Counted from the first letter of the stretch, positions 1 through 8,785 are shown. The stretch is 64,000 nucleotides of DNA from Eubacteriaceae bacterium (GCA_902362455.1 CABIWJ010000011.1:12560-76559), one strand, 5' to 3'. Notes: generated by a model not told the origin, from the sequence alone. Program-made: numbers and translations.

Positions 1-175
1 ATTCCTTTGGAACTGGAATACCAAGGAAACCATATTTAGCCATTTTAGCAACTGTCTCTGCTGGAAACTGTTCGTTTTCATCTGTCTCCTGAGCGAGTGG
101 CTTAACTTCGTTTTCAGCAAATTCTTTGAAAAGATTTTTAGCCATTTCATGTTTCTTGCTTAAAGTAAAATCCAT
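1..175 (-). CDS. bcd: Butyryl-CoA dehydrogenase, N-terminal part (cut by window edge)
   Basis: The first 58 codons of an acyl-CoA dehydrogenase are seen, starting MDFTLSKKHEMAKNLFKEFA and reaching the KYGFLGIPVPKE stretch typical of the alpha-helical N-terminal domain. The ATG follows a strong AGGAGG-type ribosome site. The flavoenzyme reduces crotonyl-CoA to butyryl-CoA, usually together with EtfAB, which would lie beyond the window edge. Its place directly behind hbd in a thl-crt-hbd order supports butyryl-CoA rather than another acyl-CoA specificity; that specificity is inferred from context. Confidence 0.85.
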   Translation of the reverse strand, partial: MDFTLSKKHEMAKNLFKEFAENEVKPLAQETDENEQFPAETVAKMAKYGFLGIPVPKE

Positions 176-200
176 TTGTTTTCTTCCTCCTTAATGAGCA

Positions 201-1073
201 TTACTGAGCGTCAACTGGTGTTTTTGTACGATCAGCATTGTATACATAAAATCCCTTACCAGATTTAACACCAAGGTTACCGCCACGTACCATTTTACGA
301 ATTAATGGGCATGCACGATATTTGCTGTCACCTGTTTCATTGTAAAGTACATCCATAATTGCAAGGCAGATATCTAAACCTACGAAATCACCTAATTCAA
401 GTGGTCCCATTGGATGGTTAGCACCAAGTTTCATAGCAGCATCAATACCAGCGATATCTGAAACACCTTCCATTTTGATAAATGCAGCTTCATTAATCAT
501 AGGAATTAAGATACGGTTTACTACGAAACCTGCAGCTTCATTAACCTGTACAGGTGTTTTACCGATTTCTTTAGCAATCTCGATAATTTTAGTAACTGTC
601 TCTGCTGGTGTGTTAACACCTGCGATAACTTCTACTAATTTCATTCTATCAGCAGGATTGAAGAAATGCATACCTATCATTGGACGAGTAAGACCATTTC
701 CAATTTCTGTAATAGAAAGTGAAGATGTATTAGAAGCAAAAACACATTCAGGCTTACAGATTTTATCTAATTCGCCAAATGTTGTCTTCTTAACTTCCAT
801 ATTTTCAAAAGCAGCTTCAACAACTAAATCACAATCTGCACAAAGATCTTCTTTAAGACCTGGTGTGATTCTTGATAAAACTGCATCAACCTGTTCCTGA
901 CTCATTTTTCCTTTTTCAACAAGTCTTGCATATCCTTTAGCAATCTTGTCTTTTCCGCCTTCAGCCCATTCCTGTTTGATGTCACAAAGTGCTACTGTGT
1001 AACCTTCAACAAGAGCGAAAGCTTTTGCGATTCCCTGGCCCATTGTACCAGCACCGATAACGCCAACTTTCAT
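201..1073 (-). CDS. hbd: 3-hydroxybutyryl-CoA dehydrogenase
   Basis: A 290-residue protein that reduces acetoacetyl-CoA to 3-hydroxybutyryl-CoA with NAD(P)H in the butyrate pathway. The N-terminal Rossmann fold has the GAGTMG nucleotide loop at residues 7-12. The catalytic His is in MHFFNP (about residue 136), with its partner Glu at about 148 and the conserved AGFVVNR segment leading into the C-terminal dimer domain. Length is that of the single-function clostridial enzymes (about 280 residues). It lies 25 bp before bcd and 118 bp after crt on the same strand, so one transcript is likely. Confidence 0.96.
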   Translation of the reverse strand: MKVGVIGAGTMGQGIAKAFALVEGYTVALCDIKQEWAEGGKDKIAKGYARLVEKGKMSQEQVDAVLSRITPGLKEDLCADCDLVVEAAFENMEVKKTTFGELDKICKPECVFASNTSSLSITEIGNGLTRPMIGMHFFNPADRMKLVEVIAGVNTPAETVTKIIEIAKEIGKTPVQVNEAAGFVVNRILIPMINEAAFIKMEGVSDIAGIDAAMKLGANHPMGPLELGDFVGLDICLAIMDVLYNETGDSKYRACPLIRKMVRGGNLGVKSGKGFYVYNADRTKTPVDAQ

Positions 1074-1191
1074 TTTTTTGCCTCCATTAGTTTAATATTA
1101 TTGATAATTGATATCCATCATCTCTGATGGTAATTATAAATTTATAATAATGTCATTTGACACTATAATTAAATTTAGTACATTAATTATA

Positions 1192-1983
1192 TTATTTATT
1201 CTGGAAAGGTACAACCTTTAATTTCTTTTCTTTATCTTTCTCAAGGAAGTTTCCCATTCCTGCTTTCTGGTCTTCTGTTTCGAAACAGTCACCGAATAAT
1301 TTCTCTTCAATTACGATTGCTTCATCCATATTAACCTGTAAGCCATCATTAATTGCTTTCTTACAGTTACGAACTGCAATTGGTGCATTCTTAGCAATTG
1401 TCTCAGCAAGTTTCTTAGCTGCAGGAAGTAACTCTTCTAATGGATATACTGCATTAACAAGACCGATTCTTAATGCATCATCAGCTTTAATATTTCTTGC
1501 TGTATAGATCATCTGTTTAGCCATTCCAACACCAACGATTCTTGCAAGTCTCTGTGTTCCACCAAAACCTGGTGTAATTCCAAGACCTACTTCAGGCTGA
1601 CCAAATACTGCATTCTCAGAACATATTCTGATATCACAGCTCATTGAAATCTCACATCCTCCACCAAGTGCAAAACCATTAACGGCTGCAATAACAGGGA
1701 TAGAGAATGTTTCAAGTTTTCTGAATACATCATTACCTTTTTTACCGAAAGCTTCACCTTCAGCTTTTGTAAGTGTACTCATCTCTCCGATATCTGCACC
1801 TGCAACAAATGATTTCTCACCTGCGCCTGTAAGAATTAATGCTCTTATTGCATTTATATCAACATTGTCAAGTGTCTCATCTAACTCTGTTAATACTTGG
1901 CTGTTAAGTGCATTTAAAGCCTTTGGACGATTGATTGTAATAATGCCAACCATTCCTTCTACTTCATAATTAATGAATTCCAT
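1192..1983 (-). CDS. crt: 3-hydroxybutyryl-CoA dehydratase (crotonase)
   Basis: A 263-residue crotonase-fold protein that dehydrates 3-hydroxybutyryl-CoA to crotonyl-CoA. Visible are the CoA-binding/oxyanion segment SFVAGADIGEM (residues 58-68), the second oxyanion segment ALGGGCEISMSCD with Glu111, and the second catalytic Glu at about 131 in GQPEVGLGITPGFGGTQ. Length matches short-chain enoyl-CoA hydratases. It lies between thl and hbd, which fixes the likely substrate as the C4 acyl-CoA. Confidence 0.95.
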   Translation of the reverse strand: MEFINYEVEGMVGIITINRPKALNALNSQVLTELDETLDNVDINAIRALILTGAGEKSFVAGADIGEMSTLTKAEGEAFGKKGNDVFRKLETFSIPVIAAVNGFALGGGCEISMSCDIRICSENAVFGQPEVGLGITPGFGGTQRLARIVGVGMAKQMIYTARNIKADDALRIGLVNAVYPLEELLPAAKKLAETIAKNAPIAVRNCKKAINDGLQVNMDEAIVIEEKLFGDCFETEDQKAGMGNFLEKDKEKKLKVVPFQNK

Positions 1984-2079
1984 AATAAATTTCCTTTCTA
2001 AAACAGGCTGTACAGGAATCCGTACAGCCTGCAGTAATTGTTATTGTATCTTAAAAGTATTCAAGTGAATTCGTATGAA

Positions 2080-3261
2080 TTAGTCTCTTTCAACGATTGT
2101 TGAGCAACCCATTCCACCACCGATACAAAGTGTTGCAAGACCTTTCTTAGCATCTTTAGCTTCCATCTCATGAAGAAGTGTAACAAGGATACGGCATCCT
2201 GAAGCTCCAACTGGATGACCAAGTGCGATTGCACCACCATTTGGATTTAACTGTTTGTCAACATCGATTCCTAAGTCTCTTCCTACTGCGATTGACTGTG
2301 CTGCAAATGCTTCGTTTGCTTCGATGATATCAAAGTCTTCAATCTTCATACCTGTCTTAGCTAATACTTTCTTTGTAGAATATACAGGACCGATACCCAT
2401 AACTTCAGGTCTGCAGCCTGCAAGAGCGCCTGTTACCCATGTAGCCATAGGTTTAACACCTAATTCTTTAGCTTTTTCTTCACTCATAACAACGATTGCT
2501 GCAGCACCATCATTGATACCTGATGCATTACCTGCTGTAACAAATCCGTTAGGATTGATTGGACGAAGTTTAGCAAGACCTTCGATTGTAGAACCTGCAC
2601 GAGGACCTTCATCTACTTTGAATTCAACTATTTCTTTTTTCTTCTTAACTGATACAGGTACGATTTCGTTATCAAATGCACCGTTCTTCTGAGCTGCTTC
2701 AGCTTTCTGCTGACTCTTTAATGCGAACTCATCTAATTCTTCTCTTGTAATTCCCCATTCTTCACAGATGTTATCTGCTGTCTTAATCATATGATAATCA
2801 TTGAATGCATCCCAAAGAGCATCATTAACCATTGTATCTTTCATTACTGCATTACCCATTCTGTAACCGAAACGAGCCTTGTCTAATGCATATGGTGCCA
2901 TAGACATATTTTCCATACCACCTGCAACTACGATATCAGCTTCTCCAGCCATAATCATATGAGCTGCCTGGTTAACACAGTTAAGACCCGAACCACATAC
3001 AACGTTCATTGTAACTGCTGGTACTTCAATTGGTAAACCTGCTTTGATTGATGCCTGACGAGCAACGTTCTGACCCTGTCCTGCCTGGATTACACATCCC
3101 ATGTAAACCTGATCTACCGCTTCTGGAGCAACTCCGGCTCTGTTTAATGCTTCTTTAATAACGATTGCACCTAACTCAGCTGCTGGTGTTGTGCTTAATG
3201 AGCCACCCATTGTACCAATTGCTGTACGACATGCGCCTGCTAAAACTACTTTTCTTGACAT
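2080..3261 (-). CDS. thl: Acetyl-CoA acetyltransferase (thiolase)
   Basis: A 393-residue biosynthetic thiolase that condenses two acetyl-CoA to acetoacetyl-CoA, the first step toward butyryl-CoA. The acylated cysteine is in NVVCGSGLN (Cys89), the catalytic His is in [14 protein letters not shown], and the second active Cys is in [10 protein letters not shown] (about 379). The ATG has a GGAGG site 7-8 bases upstream. It is the first gene of the thl-crt-hbd-bcd cluster, and a promoter-like sequence lies about 90 bp upstream. Confidence 0.96.
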   Translation of the reverse strand: MSRKVVLAGACRTAIGTMGGSLSTTPAAELGAIVIKEALNRAGVAPEAVDQVYMGCVIQAGQGQNVARQASIKAGLPIEVPAVTMNVVCGSGLNCVNQAAHMIMAGEADIVVAGGMENMSMAPYALDKARFGYRMGNAVMKDTMVNDALWDAFNDYHMIKTADNICEEWGITREELDEFALKSQQKAEAAQKNGAFDNEIVPVSVKKKKEIVEFKVDEGPRAGSTIEGLAKLRPINPNGFVTAGNASGINDGAAAIVVMSEEKAKELGVKPMATWVTGALAGCRPEVMGIGPVYSTKKVLAKTGMKIEDFDIIEANEAFAAQSIAVGRDLGIDVDKQLNPNGGAIALGHPVGASGCRILVTLLHEMEAKDAKKGLATLCIGGGMGCSTIVERD

Positions 3262-3351
3262 AAATGTAATACCTCCGATTTAATTTTAATAAGATTGTTA
3301 AATTTTTGTCAGGTTCAGACATAAAGACTATGTACCAAACTATCTTTGTTA

Positions 3352-3380
3352 ATTTTATCACAATATATAAAATAATACAA
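3352..3380 (-). promoter_or_regulatory. Candidate sigma-A promoter of thl-crt-hbd-bcd
   Basis: Read on the minus strand, TTGTAT (3375-3380) and TAAAAT (3352-3357) are separated by exactly 17 bases and point at thl. The untranslated leader would be about 85 bases. The region is very AT-rich, so chance matches are possible. Confidence 0.45.
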
Positions 3381-3488
3381 TCATAAATTATATTTTTATT
3401 TTATTTTTACAAATTAAAAAAATATAAGGAAACTGACCAAGCTATGCTACATAGAATTTAGTGTAAACAAAATTTGGAGGATTTAAAA

Positions 3489-3713
3489 ATGAGTGATTTA
3501 GCTGCAACAAACTGTGGTGGAGGCTGTGGATGCGGAGACAACAATAACAACAGCTGTATCTGGTTAATCCTTATCCTATTATGCTGCTGTGGTAATAATG
3601 GAAACTGGGGTAACAACGGCTGCGGATGTGAGAACAATAGCTGTATCTGGATTATCATCTTACTTCTCTGCTGTGGTGGCAATGGAAATGGCGGCTGCTT
3701 CTTAGGCTGCTAA
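3489..3713 (+). CDS. Small cysteine-rich protein (chorion-class HCB-like)
   Basis: A 74-residue protein with about 16 cysteines in CGGGCGCG, CCC and CC clusters. It is built from two similar halves, each with an Asn-rich stretch, then SCIW, then six or seven aliphatic residues, then CC and a Gly/Asn tail. Proteins of this look are often annotated in Lachnospiraceae as chorion class high-cysteine HCB protein; the function is unknown to me. The start at 3489 was chosen because GGAGG lies 8 bases upstream; an ATG five codons earlier overlaps that site. The hydrophobic cores are too short for confident membrane spans. Confidence 0.75.
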   Translation: MSDLAATNCGGGCGCGDNNNNSCIWLILILLCCCGNNGNWGNNGCGCENNSCIWIIILLLCCGGNGNGGCFLGC

Positions 3714-3719
3714 TTTAAG

Positions 3720-3736
3720 TGATATTTCAAATATCA
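3720..3736 (+). terminator. Weak hairpin after the Cys-rich gene
   Basis: A perfect 8-bp stem with a one-base centre (TGATATTT-C-AAATATCA) lies 6 bases after the stop. It is followed by TTATAATC, not by a proper T-run, so termination is only possible, not strong. Confidence 0.3.
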
Positions 3737-3797
3737 TTATAATCATTTAATGTGATGGCTGACAATATAGCGTATTATTTGTGAAATGGAGTTAATT

Positions 3798-3929
3798 ATG
3801 AAGAAAACAGACACAACTATAATAGAAACAGACACATCAATTTTCGAATATGATATGGACTGTATAAAATGTATGATGTCTACTAATACGTTTATATTGT
3901 TAGTCTGCATTAAATATGCATCAATTTAA
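3798..3929 (+). CDS. Candidate 43-residue small protein
   Basis: A short open frame (MKKTDTTIIETDTSIFEYD...) ending in a hydrophobic stretch, TNTFILLVCIKY. The reason to list it is a GGAG site correctly placed upstream of the ATG (GGAGTTAATTATG). It contains three cysteines and lies between the Cys-rich gene and the next plus-strand gene. No family is recognised, and in AT-rich DNA a frame this short may be chance. Confidence 0.3.
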   Translation: MKKTDTTIIETDTSIFEYDMDCIKCMMSTNTFILLVCIKYASI

Positions 3930-4007
3930 TTTTATTATCATATTTTTCATAAACTTTTCATAGTATTTAAAAAAATGAAAAACGCATAATGCAGAAATGA
4001 GTATCTG

Positions 4008-4604
4008 ATGAGTTCAAACGATTTATTTTCAAACAAGCCACTTAATATTTTAAAGGCATCTCTGCCATATGTTCCATCTACTATGCAAAAAGTTATTTCC
4101 TATTATATAAAAATCGAGGAATTTAATATAATGAGAAATAGTTTTAATACCTCTCACGATAACTTGCTAAGTGCCTGCGATAATGGTTCTGATAATAATC
4201 ATAAGAATAAACCTATTGAATTAATCAATGCCGTAAAGCCTTATCTTAATACCGAAGAAAAGAATTTAATCGATATGTTTATGAATATGGTAAATGCATT
4301 TAATATGTATAACACATATAAATCTTTAAATCTTCCTGCCCTACGTCCCGAGTCTTTTAATTTTAATAATCCGGATGGTCCAGTTTATAATTCGGGTAAT
4401 AAATCTGACGCTTCTAACATAGAAAATGGCAGTTTTATTAATGGTACAGATTATGATAATGACAATCCTAATAACAAACAGAGTAATTCATCACCTGACA
4501 ATATTCCTGCTAATATTGATATTGATGCTTTGAAGAATATGCTTTCACCAAGCCAGCGTGCAATGTTTGACACTTATTCTTCCTTGCTTAATAAAAACAA
4601 ATAA
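4008..4604 (+). CDS. Uncharacterised Asn-rich protein
   Basis: A 198-residue protein that I do not recognise. Residues 1-60 and 67-110 look helical (NILKASLPYVPSTMQKVISY, LINAVKPYLNTEEKNLIDMF). They are followed by a disordered Asn/Asp/Ser-rich linker (about 115-165) and a C-terminal helix with DALKNMLSPSQRAMFDTY. The two segments around LNTEEKNLIDMFM and LSPSQRAMFDTYS resemble each other. There is no signal peptide and no clear membrane span. The ribosome site is weak. It is followed after 24 bases by a smaller gene with similar wording (SKLDTVRKLAKII), so the pair probably forms an operon. Confidence 0.7.
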   Translation: MSSNDLFSNKPLNILKASLPYVPSTMQKVISYYIKIEEFNIMRNSFNTSHDNLLSACDNGSDNNHKNKPIELINAVKPYLNTEEKNLIDMFMNMVNAFNMYNTYKSLNLPALRPESFNFNNPDGPVYNSGNKSDASNIENGSFINGTDYDNDNPNNKQSNSSPDNIPANIDIDALKNMLSPSQRAMFDTYSSLLNKNK

Positions 4605-4628
4605 AATCTTAATATGGAGAGTAATTTT

Positions 4629-4904
4629 ATGGATAACTATAATAACATATCAGGAATTTCACCTGAAAAACTCAATCTTTTATCAGAAATTATAAGGCAG
4701 TCAGAAAATGTATCTTCCGAAAATCTCATACCATTTTTTCTGAATGCTGCCGCAACTGCCAATGCTAAAGGAATTAATTTCTCAGATGCCGAAACTGATG
4801 TTATAATAAATGCCTTAAAAACAAATATGACTAAAGAGCAGATATCTAAATTAGATACCGTTAGAAAATTAGCAAAAATTATATCATCGAATCGTGCAGG
4901 CTGA
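4629..4904 (+). CDS. Uncharacterised small helical protein
   Basis: A 91-residue protein predicted to be mostly helical (SPEKLNLLSEIIRQSENVSS; FLNAAATANAKGINFSDAET; KEQISKLDTVRKLAKII). The start at 4629 is preferred because the ATG at 4614 lies inside the GGAGAG ribosome site that serves it. It follows the 198-residue gene closely and shares its acidic, Asn-rich character; both may act together. No function can be assigned. Confidence 0.7.
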   Translation: MDNYNNISGISPEKLNLLSEIIRQSENVSSENLIPFFLNAAATANAKGINFSDAETDVIINALKTNMTKEQISKLDTVRKLAKIISSNRAG

Positions 4905-4914
4905 TTTCCTGCAC
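4894..4914 (+). terminator. Hairpin spanning the stop codon
   Basis: A perfect 7-bp stem GTGCAGG/CCTGCAC with a 7-base loop straddles the stop codon at 4902-4904. It is followed by AATTTGATTCTT, a poor T-run. It may be a weak terminator or an mRNA 3' stabiliser. Confidence 0.35.
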
Positions 4915-4935
4915 AATTTGATTCTTACGTACTAT

Positions 4936-5006
4936 GAAAATTCGTTGAAATTGTTCTGGTAAGCAAAAACGCTCCGCAAGGATTGCACTGCGTCGGAGCA
5001 GAAAAT
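4936..5006 (+). repeat. Family B intergenic hairpin repeat, copy 1
   Basis: Contains CTGGTAAGCAAAAA followed by a GCTCCG...CGGAGC hairpin (4971-4999) and the tail CAGAAAATG. The same string, with five or six differences in the 29-base hairpin, is found on the minus strand at 8794-8880 in front of thiS. Here the left arm of the long palindrome seen in the other copy is decayed, and no gene starts just after the tail. Confidence 0.7.
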
Positions 5007-5032
5007 GTTTCTATCGTAATCCGCCGCAGGCG

Positions 5033-5060
5033 AAGAATGTCGCAGGCGACATTCTTTATT
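5033..5060. terminator. Strong hairpin between convergent genes
   Basis: A perfect 10-bp stem AAGAATGTCG/CGACATTCTT with a CAGG loop (5033-5056) is followed by TATT. It lies between the plus-strand 91-residue gene and the end of the minus-strand thi operon and could end transcription from either side. A second perfect 8-bp stem (ATTAATTG/CAATTAAT, 5065-5088) lies next to it, closer to thiE. Confidence 0.55.
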
Positions 5061-5098
5061 CTAAATTAATTGTTCAAAATCAATTAATACTGAAACAG

Positions 5099-5821
5099 TC
5101 AGTGAAAATACTCAGACATCATACATACACCACTTGCCCCGGCATTTATCACTTCTTTCATATTATCTTTATTAATCCCGCCAACTCCGTACACTGGTAT
5201 ATCTGTCGATTTACAAATATTTTCAATAAAATCAAGTCCTCGCGGTACTTTACCTTTCTTACATTCAGTATTAAATATATGTCCTGCAATATAATAATCA
5301 GGTTTAAATCTGCATGTTTTCTCTATATCATTTATGGAGTGAATGGATATTCCAAATATTTCTATCTCTTTTTGTATATAATTAATAATATTATTAATCT
5401 CTGTATTGCTAACCCCGGTATAAATATTATTAATATTTTTATCAGCAATATCGTTTCTGATACTATTAAAACTGCTATTTCGATTACCAAAATCAGATGT
5501 TTCCAGCTTATCTAATGTATAAACCGGCATATGTACATTTCTGCATCCTGTATTATTAATTATTTCAAATAATTCAAAGGTATTTTGTACATTTCCAAGG
5601 TTCATAATTATTTTCGTCTGCGTATCAGGAAATATATTATGTATATGAAGTTGAATATCATTTACAAATTTTATATATTCTTGTATCGATAAATCTTTTT
5701 CTCTTATAATAATGTATCTCACATTATCTTCTAATGCGGTATCGATAGCTTCATCAAATGAACGATTCCTACAAAGTTTTCTGTTTGTGATAGCAATTAT
5801 ATTATTCATAGTATCAGACAT
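5099..5821 (-). CDS. thiE: ThiE/TenI-like thiamine phosphate synthase family protein
   Basis: About 240 residues with the TIM-barrel signature of ThiE/TenI: YIIIREKDLSIQEY near the start, FGISIHSINDIE, PDYYIAGHIFNTECKKGKV and the phosphate-loop region PVYGVGGINKDNMKEVINAGASG near the end. The segment that normally carries the HLGQ motif reads NVHMPVYTLDKL, so it is diverged there. It may be a TenI-like thiazole aromatase rather than a true synthase. The start at 5821 overlaps the thiH stop and has GAGTG upstream; an ATG at 5833 inside thiH is less likely. It is last in a thiS-F-G-H-E operon. Confidence 0.75.
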   Translation of the reverse strand: MSDTMNNIIAITNRKLCRNRSFDEAIDTALEDNVRYIIIREKDLSIQEYIKFVNDIQLHIHNIFPDTQTKIIMNLGNVQNTFELFEIINNTGCRNVHMPVYTLDKLETSDFGNRNSSFNSIRNDIADKNINNIYTGVSNTEINNIINYIQKEIEIFGISIHSINDIEKTCRFKPDYYIAGHIFNTECKKGKVPRGLDFIENICKSTDIPVYGVGGINKDNMKEVINAGASGVCMMSEYFH

Positions 5822-6986
5822 AAATATATTCACTCATTACAGGTGTAAGTCCCTGTTTTTTTATTGCATTATATACCTCACTTACTGAACGTGAGTCAGA
5901 GATTTCAAACTGTTCATCACCTTTTTTCTCTTCTCCATGTCCGCCTACGCCTACTCCCACCCCTGCTGAAATCTTTGTTGCGGCAATATTTATTATATTA
6001 TTTCTGAATCTTTCACACTCTCTTGTTGATATTGTTATGCTTGCAAATGGCATAAACAATCTGTAGGCACAGATTATCTGTAAAAGCTGTGGCTCATGGA
6101 CATCTTTAGGATTAATCTTATCATTATTAATTATAGGCCTGAGTCTCGGACACGAAAATGCTATCTCTGCATGAGGGTACTTCTTTTGGATAAGATATGC
6201 ATGTATTCCTGTTGCAAATGCATCTTTTCTAAAATCATCAAGTCCTAATAACGCTGCAAAACCAACTCCTCTCATTCCACCCATTAATGCTCTTTCCTGT
6301 GCATTAACTCTATAAGGAAAAATTCGTTTATGTCCTGCAAGATGTAATGTCTCATACTTATCAGAATTATATGTCTCCTGAAATACAGTGACATAATCAG
6401 CACCACATTTATGTAAATAAGCATATTCATCAGAATTCATCGGATATACTTCTAAGCCAACTAATTTAAAATATTTTCTTGCTATTTTACAGGCTTCTCC
6501 GATATATTTCACATTAGACATTTTCTTACTCTCACCGGTAAGTAAAAGTATTTCTTCTAATCCTGTATCTGCAATTGCTTTCATTTCCTTTTCTATTTCT
6601 TCGTAAGTAAGTTTCGCCCTATGTATCTTATTATGACAGTTAAAACCACAATAGATACAATAGTTTTCACAATAATTTGCTATGTATAATGGCGTAAACA
6701 TATATATGGAATTTCCGAAATGTTTTCTCGTTTCTATCTGGGCTTTTCTAGCCATCTCTTCTATATATCCAGATGCAGCAGGTGATAATAATGCCGCAAA
6801 ATCTTCTGCACTAAGAACCTCTTTACTGAGTGCTTCTAAAACATCGTCCTTAGTATATTCATCCGGATTGTATGCATTCATTTTGTTAATTACTTCATCA
6901 GCAATGCCAGAATCTATCACTTCCATATCAGGAAGATAATCCATATGATTAATTCGGTTTTCTTTTCTATTTTCTGCTATTTCCAT
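5814..6986 (-). CDS. thiH: 2-iminoacetate synthase (ThiH)
   Basis: A 390-residue radical-SAM enzyme that cleaves tyrosine to dehydroglycine for thiazole assembly. The CX3CX2C cluster motif is in NYCENYCIYCGFNC, and LLLTGESKK and VTVFQETYNSDKY are typical ThiH segments. C-terminal cysteine- and glycine-rich tails are family-like (GVGVGVGGHGEEKKGDEQFE). This tyrosine-dependent route is the anaerobe's alternative to the glycine oxidase ThiO. The ATG sits 7 bases after the GAGG at the end of a family A repeat. Its end overlaps the ThiE-like start. Confidence 0.95.
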   Translation of the reverse strand: MEIAENRKENRINHMDYLPDMEVIDSGIADEVINKMNAYNPDEYTKDDVLEALSKEVLSAEDFAALLSPAASGYIEEMARKAQIETRKHFGNSIYMFTPLYIANYCENYCIYCGFNCHNKIHRAKLTYEEIEKEMKAIADTGLEEILLLTGESKKMSNVKYIGEACKIARKYFKLVGLEVYPMNSDEYAYLHKCGADYVTVFQETYNSDKYETLHLAGHKRIFPYRVNAQERALMGGMRGVGFAALLGLDDFRKDAFATGIHAYLIQKKYPHAEIAFSCPRLRPIINNDKINPKDVHEPQLLQIICAYRLFMPFASITISTRECERFRNNIINIAATKISAGVGVGVGGHGEEKKGDEQFEISDSRSVSEVYNAIKKQGLTPVMSEYIYV

Positions 6987-6990
6987 ATTT

Positions 6991-7056
6991 CCTCATTTCT
7001 GAGCGATTTCTCTTCTGCCATAAGTGCTATTTATTTTCGCTCCGAAACAAATAGCT
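6991..7056 (-). repeat. Family A intergenic hairpin repeat, short copy before thiH
   Basis: Read on the minus strand it has AGCTATTTGTTTCGGAGCGAA, then ATGGCAGAAGAGAAATCGC and the tail TCAGAAATGAGGA, which supplies the thiH ribosome site. Compared with the copies at 45.2 and 51.2 kb, the second arm of the GATGAGAAAT hairpin is missing, so this is an internally deleted version. Confidence 0.7.
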
Positions 7057-7081
7057 ATGTACAAAATACTCGTATCGAAGA

Positions 7082-7867
7082 TTATTTTTCTAAAAATCCT
7101 GTAAGTGGTGATGATGCCTCCGAACCACTGTTTAACACACGACCAGTCTTGGCTAAATATGCACTTCTTCCGGCTTCAATGGCTTTTCTGAATGCTTCAG
7201 CCATTAAAGGAATGTTTTTAGCTGTAGCAATTGCCGTATTAGACATTATCGCAGCAGCTCCCATCTCCATAGCTTCGCATGCCTGCGATGGCTTGCCTAT
7301 TCCAGCATCTACTATTATTGGTAAATCAATTTCGTCAATTAGTATCTGTATAAAATCTTTTGTACAAAGTCCTCTGTTTGTTCCAATAGGTGCTGCAAGT
7401 GGCATAATTGAAGCAGCACCCGAATCTCTTAATGCTCTTGCAACATTTAAGTCCGGATACATATAAGGCATAACTACAAAACCATCTTTCACAAGTATTT
7501 CGGTTGCCTTGATTGTCTCATAATTATCAGGCAATAAATACTTTGTATCTTTCATTATTTCTATCTTGATAAAATCACCACAACCTAATTCTCTTGCAAG
7601 TCTTGCTATTCTTACGGCTTCATCAGCATTTCTTGCTCCTGATGTATTAGGAAGAAGTGTTACATTTTCTGGTATATAATCAAGTATATTTTCCATACTT
7701 GTACTATTAGCTCTTCTAAGTGCTAATGTAATTATCTCAGCTTTCGCATTCTCAACTGCTGACTTAATAAGTTCTAGCGAATACTTTCCTGAACCTAAGA
7801 TGAATCGTGAATTAAACGAATGACCTCCGATTACTAATTTATCATTTTCTTTTTCTGATATTGTCAT
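7082..7867 (-). CDS. thiG: Thiazole synthase (ThiG)
   Basis: A 261-residue TIM-barrel enzyme that joins deoxyxylulose 5-phosphate, dehydroglycine and ThiS thiocarboxylate sulfur into the thiazole. Family segments are [92 protein letters not shown] and [11 protein letters not shown]. Length is usual (about 255-260). It sits between thiF and thiH with 86 bp upstream, all on one strand. Confidence 0.96.
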   Translation of the reverse strand: MTISEKENDKLVIGGHSFNSRFILGSGKYSLELIKSAVENAKAEIITLALRRANSTSMENILDYIPENVTLLPNTSGARNADEAVRIARLARELGCGDFIKIEIMKDTKYLLPDNYETIKATEILVKDGFVVMPYMYPDLNVARALRDSGAASIMPLAAPIGTNRGLCTKDFIQILIDEIDLPIIVDAGIGKPSQACEAMEMGAAAIMSNTAIATAKNIPLMAEAFRKAIEAGRSAYLAKTGRVLNSGSEASSPLTGFLEK

Positions 7868-7953
7868 TTTTCCACATAATCTGATTAGTTTTATCTATCA
7901 GATTCCTTTCTTAATTCATTTTTATATAAACTTTTATTTACACTTTTTTAAAA

Positions 7954-8601
7954 TTATAAATCAACCTTGCCATCTGACAGAATCAGATTAGCTACGACAT
8001 TTGCCTGATGCATAGCACAGGCACTCACCCGTGGAGACATAAGTGTTCCTTCAATTTCAATACCATTTTCTAAGTCACCACAGATATATAACCTATCTCC
8101 AAACTGTCTGGTTCTGATAAGATTAACGCTTTTTATACCTGCCATACCATTTCCGGAGATTATGATTTTATCTTCCGACTTTGATAATATTTCATCAATT
8201 ATTTCAGATTTAGTCTCGCCTTTATCAAAGGCTTCACAGATTATCTTATAATCTCCTAGAATTTCTAGCACATTTTTTCTTGTAATCCTGGTATTTATAG
8301 TATTAACCTTAAGATATGGATTGATTTCTGATATTTCTTCTTTAATACATTCTGTCTTATATCTTCCGATGTGTTCTAATCTGTAATTCTGTCTGAATAT
8401 ATTTGTGATATCCACAACATCGAAATCTACCAGAAGCATTTCACCAATCCCCATTCTTGCACACGCTATAGCAATATTAGAACCTAATCCACCCAATCCC
8501 ATAATTGCAACTTTTGAATTAGTTAACTTAGCCTGTCCCTCTTTAGTGTGCCTAATCTCAAGTGCTTTTTTTATCTCTTCTCTTGTAATTATATCAGCCA
8601 C
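7954..8601 (-). CDS. thiF: ThiF/MoeB-type sulfur carrier protein adenylyltransferase
   Basis: A 215-residue E1-like enzyme that adenylates the C-terminus of ThiS. It shows GLGGLGSNIA (ATP loop), DFDVVDITNIFRQNY and the RQ..GRYKTECIKEEI segment. Zinc-binding CXXC pairs of long MoeB/ThiF forms are not seen, as in the short clostridial ThiF. The listed start is a GTG that overlaps the end of thiS; the AGGAGG lies in the Gly codons of the ThiS tail, directly against this GTG. Translation may therefore start a few codons later. Confidence 0.88.
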   Translation of the reverse strand: MADIITREEIKKALEIRHTKEGQAKLTNSKVAIMGLGGLGSNIAIACARMGIGEMLLVDFDVVDITNIFRQNYRLEHIGRYKTECIKEEISEINPYLKVNTINTRITRKNVLEILGDYKIICEAFDKGETKSEIIDEILSKSEDKIIISGNGMAGIKSVNLIRTRQFGDRLYICGDLENGIEIEGTLMSPRVSACAMHQANVVANLILSDGKVDL

Positions 8602-8785
8602 CTCCTACAAACGTCACTACTTCTATTACATCATCAGCACCTGGAACATATTTACCATACATATTCTTCGGTATTATGTTCCCATTACATTCAACTGCTA
8701 CATATTTTATTTTATAGCCATTATCTGTTAATAATTCTTCAATATTCTTATATGTGGCAGCAGTTATTTTTCCATTTATTTTCAT
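8594..8785 (-). CDS. thiS: Sulfur carrier protein ThiS
   Basis: A 63-residue ubiquitin-fold protein ending in TFVGGG, the di-glycine tail that is thiocarboxylated. Central segments fit ThiS (KNIEELLTDNGYKIKYVAVECNGNIIPKNMYGKYVPGADDVIEVV). The ATG follows the GAAATGAGGATTATT tail of a family B repeat, which supplies the ribosome site. It is first in thiS-F-G-H-E and overlaps thiF by 8 bases. Confidence 0.93.
   Translation of the reverse strand: MKINGKITAATYKNIEELLTDNGYKIKYVAVECNGNIIPKNMYGKYVPGADDVIEVVTFVGGG

Noticed and set aside
3458..3682. Pro/Gln-rich minus-strand open frame
   Set aside because: It is the complement of the Cys-rich gene, whose own start has a GGAGG site; codon pattern is a shadow.
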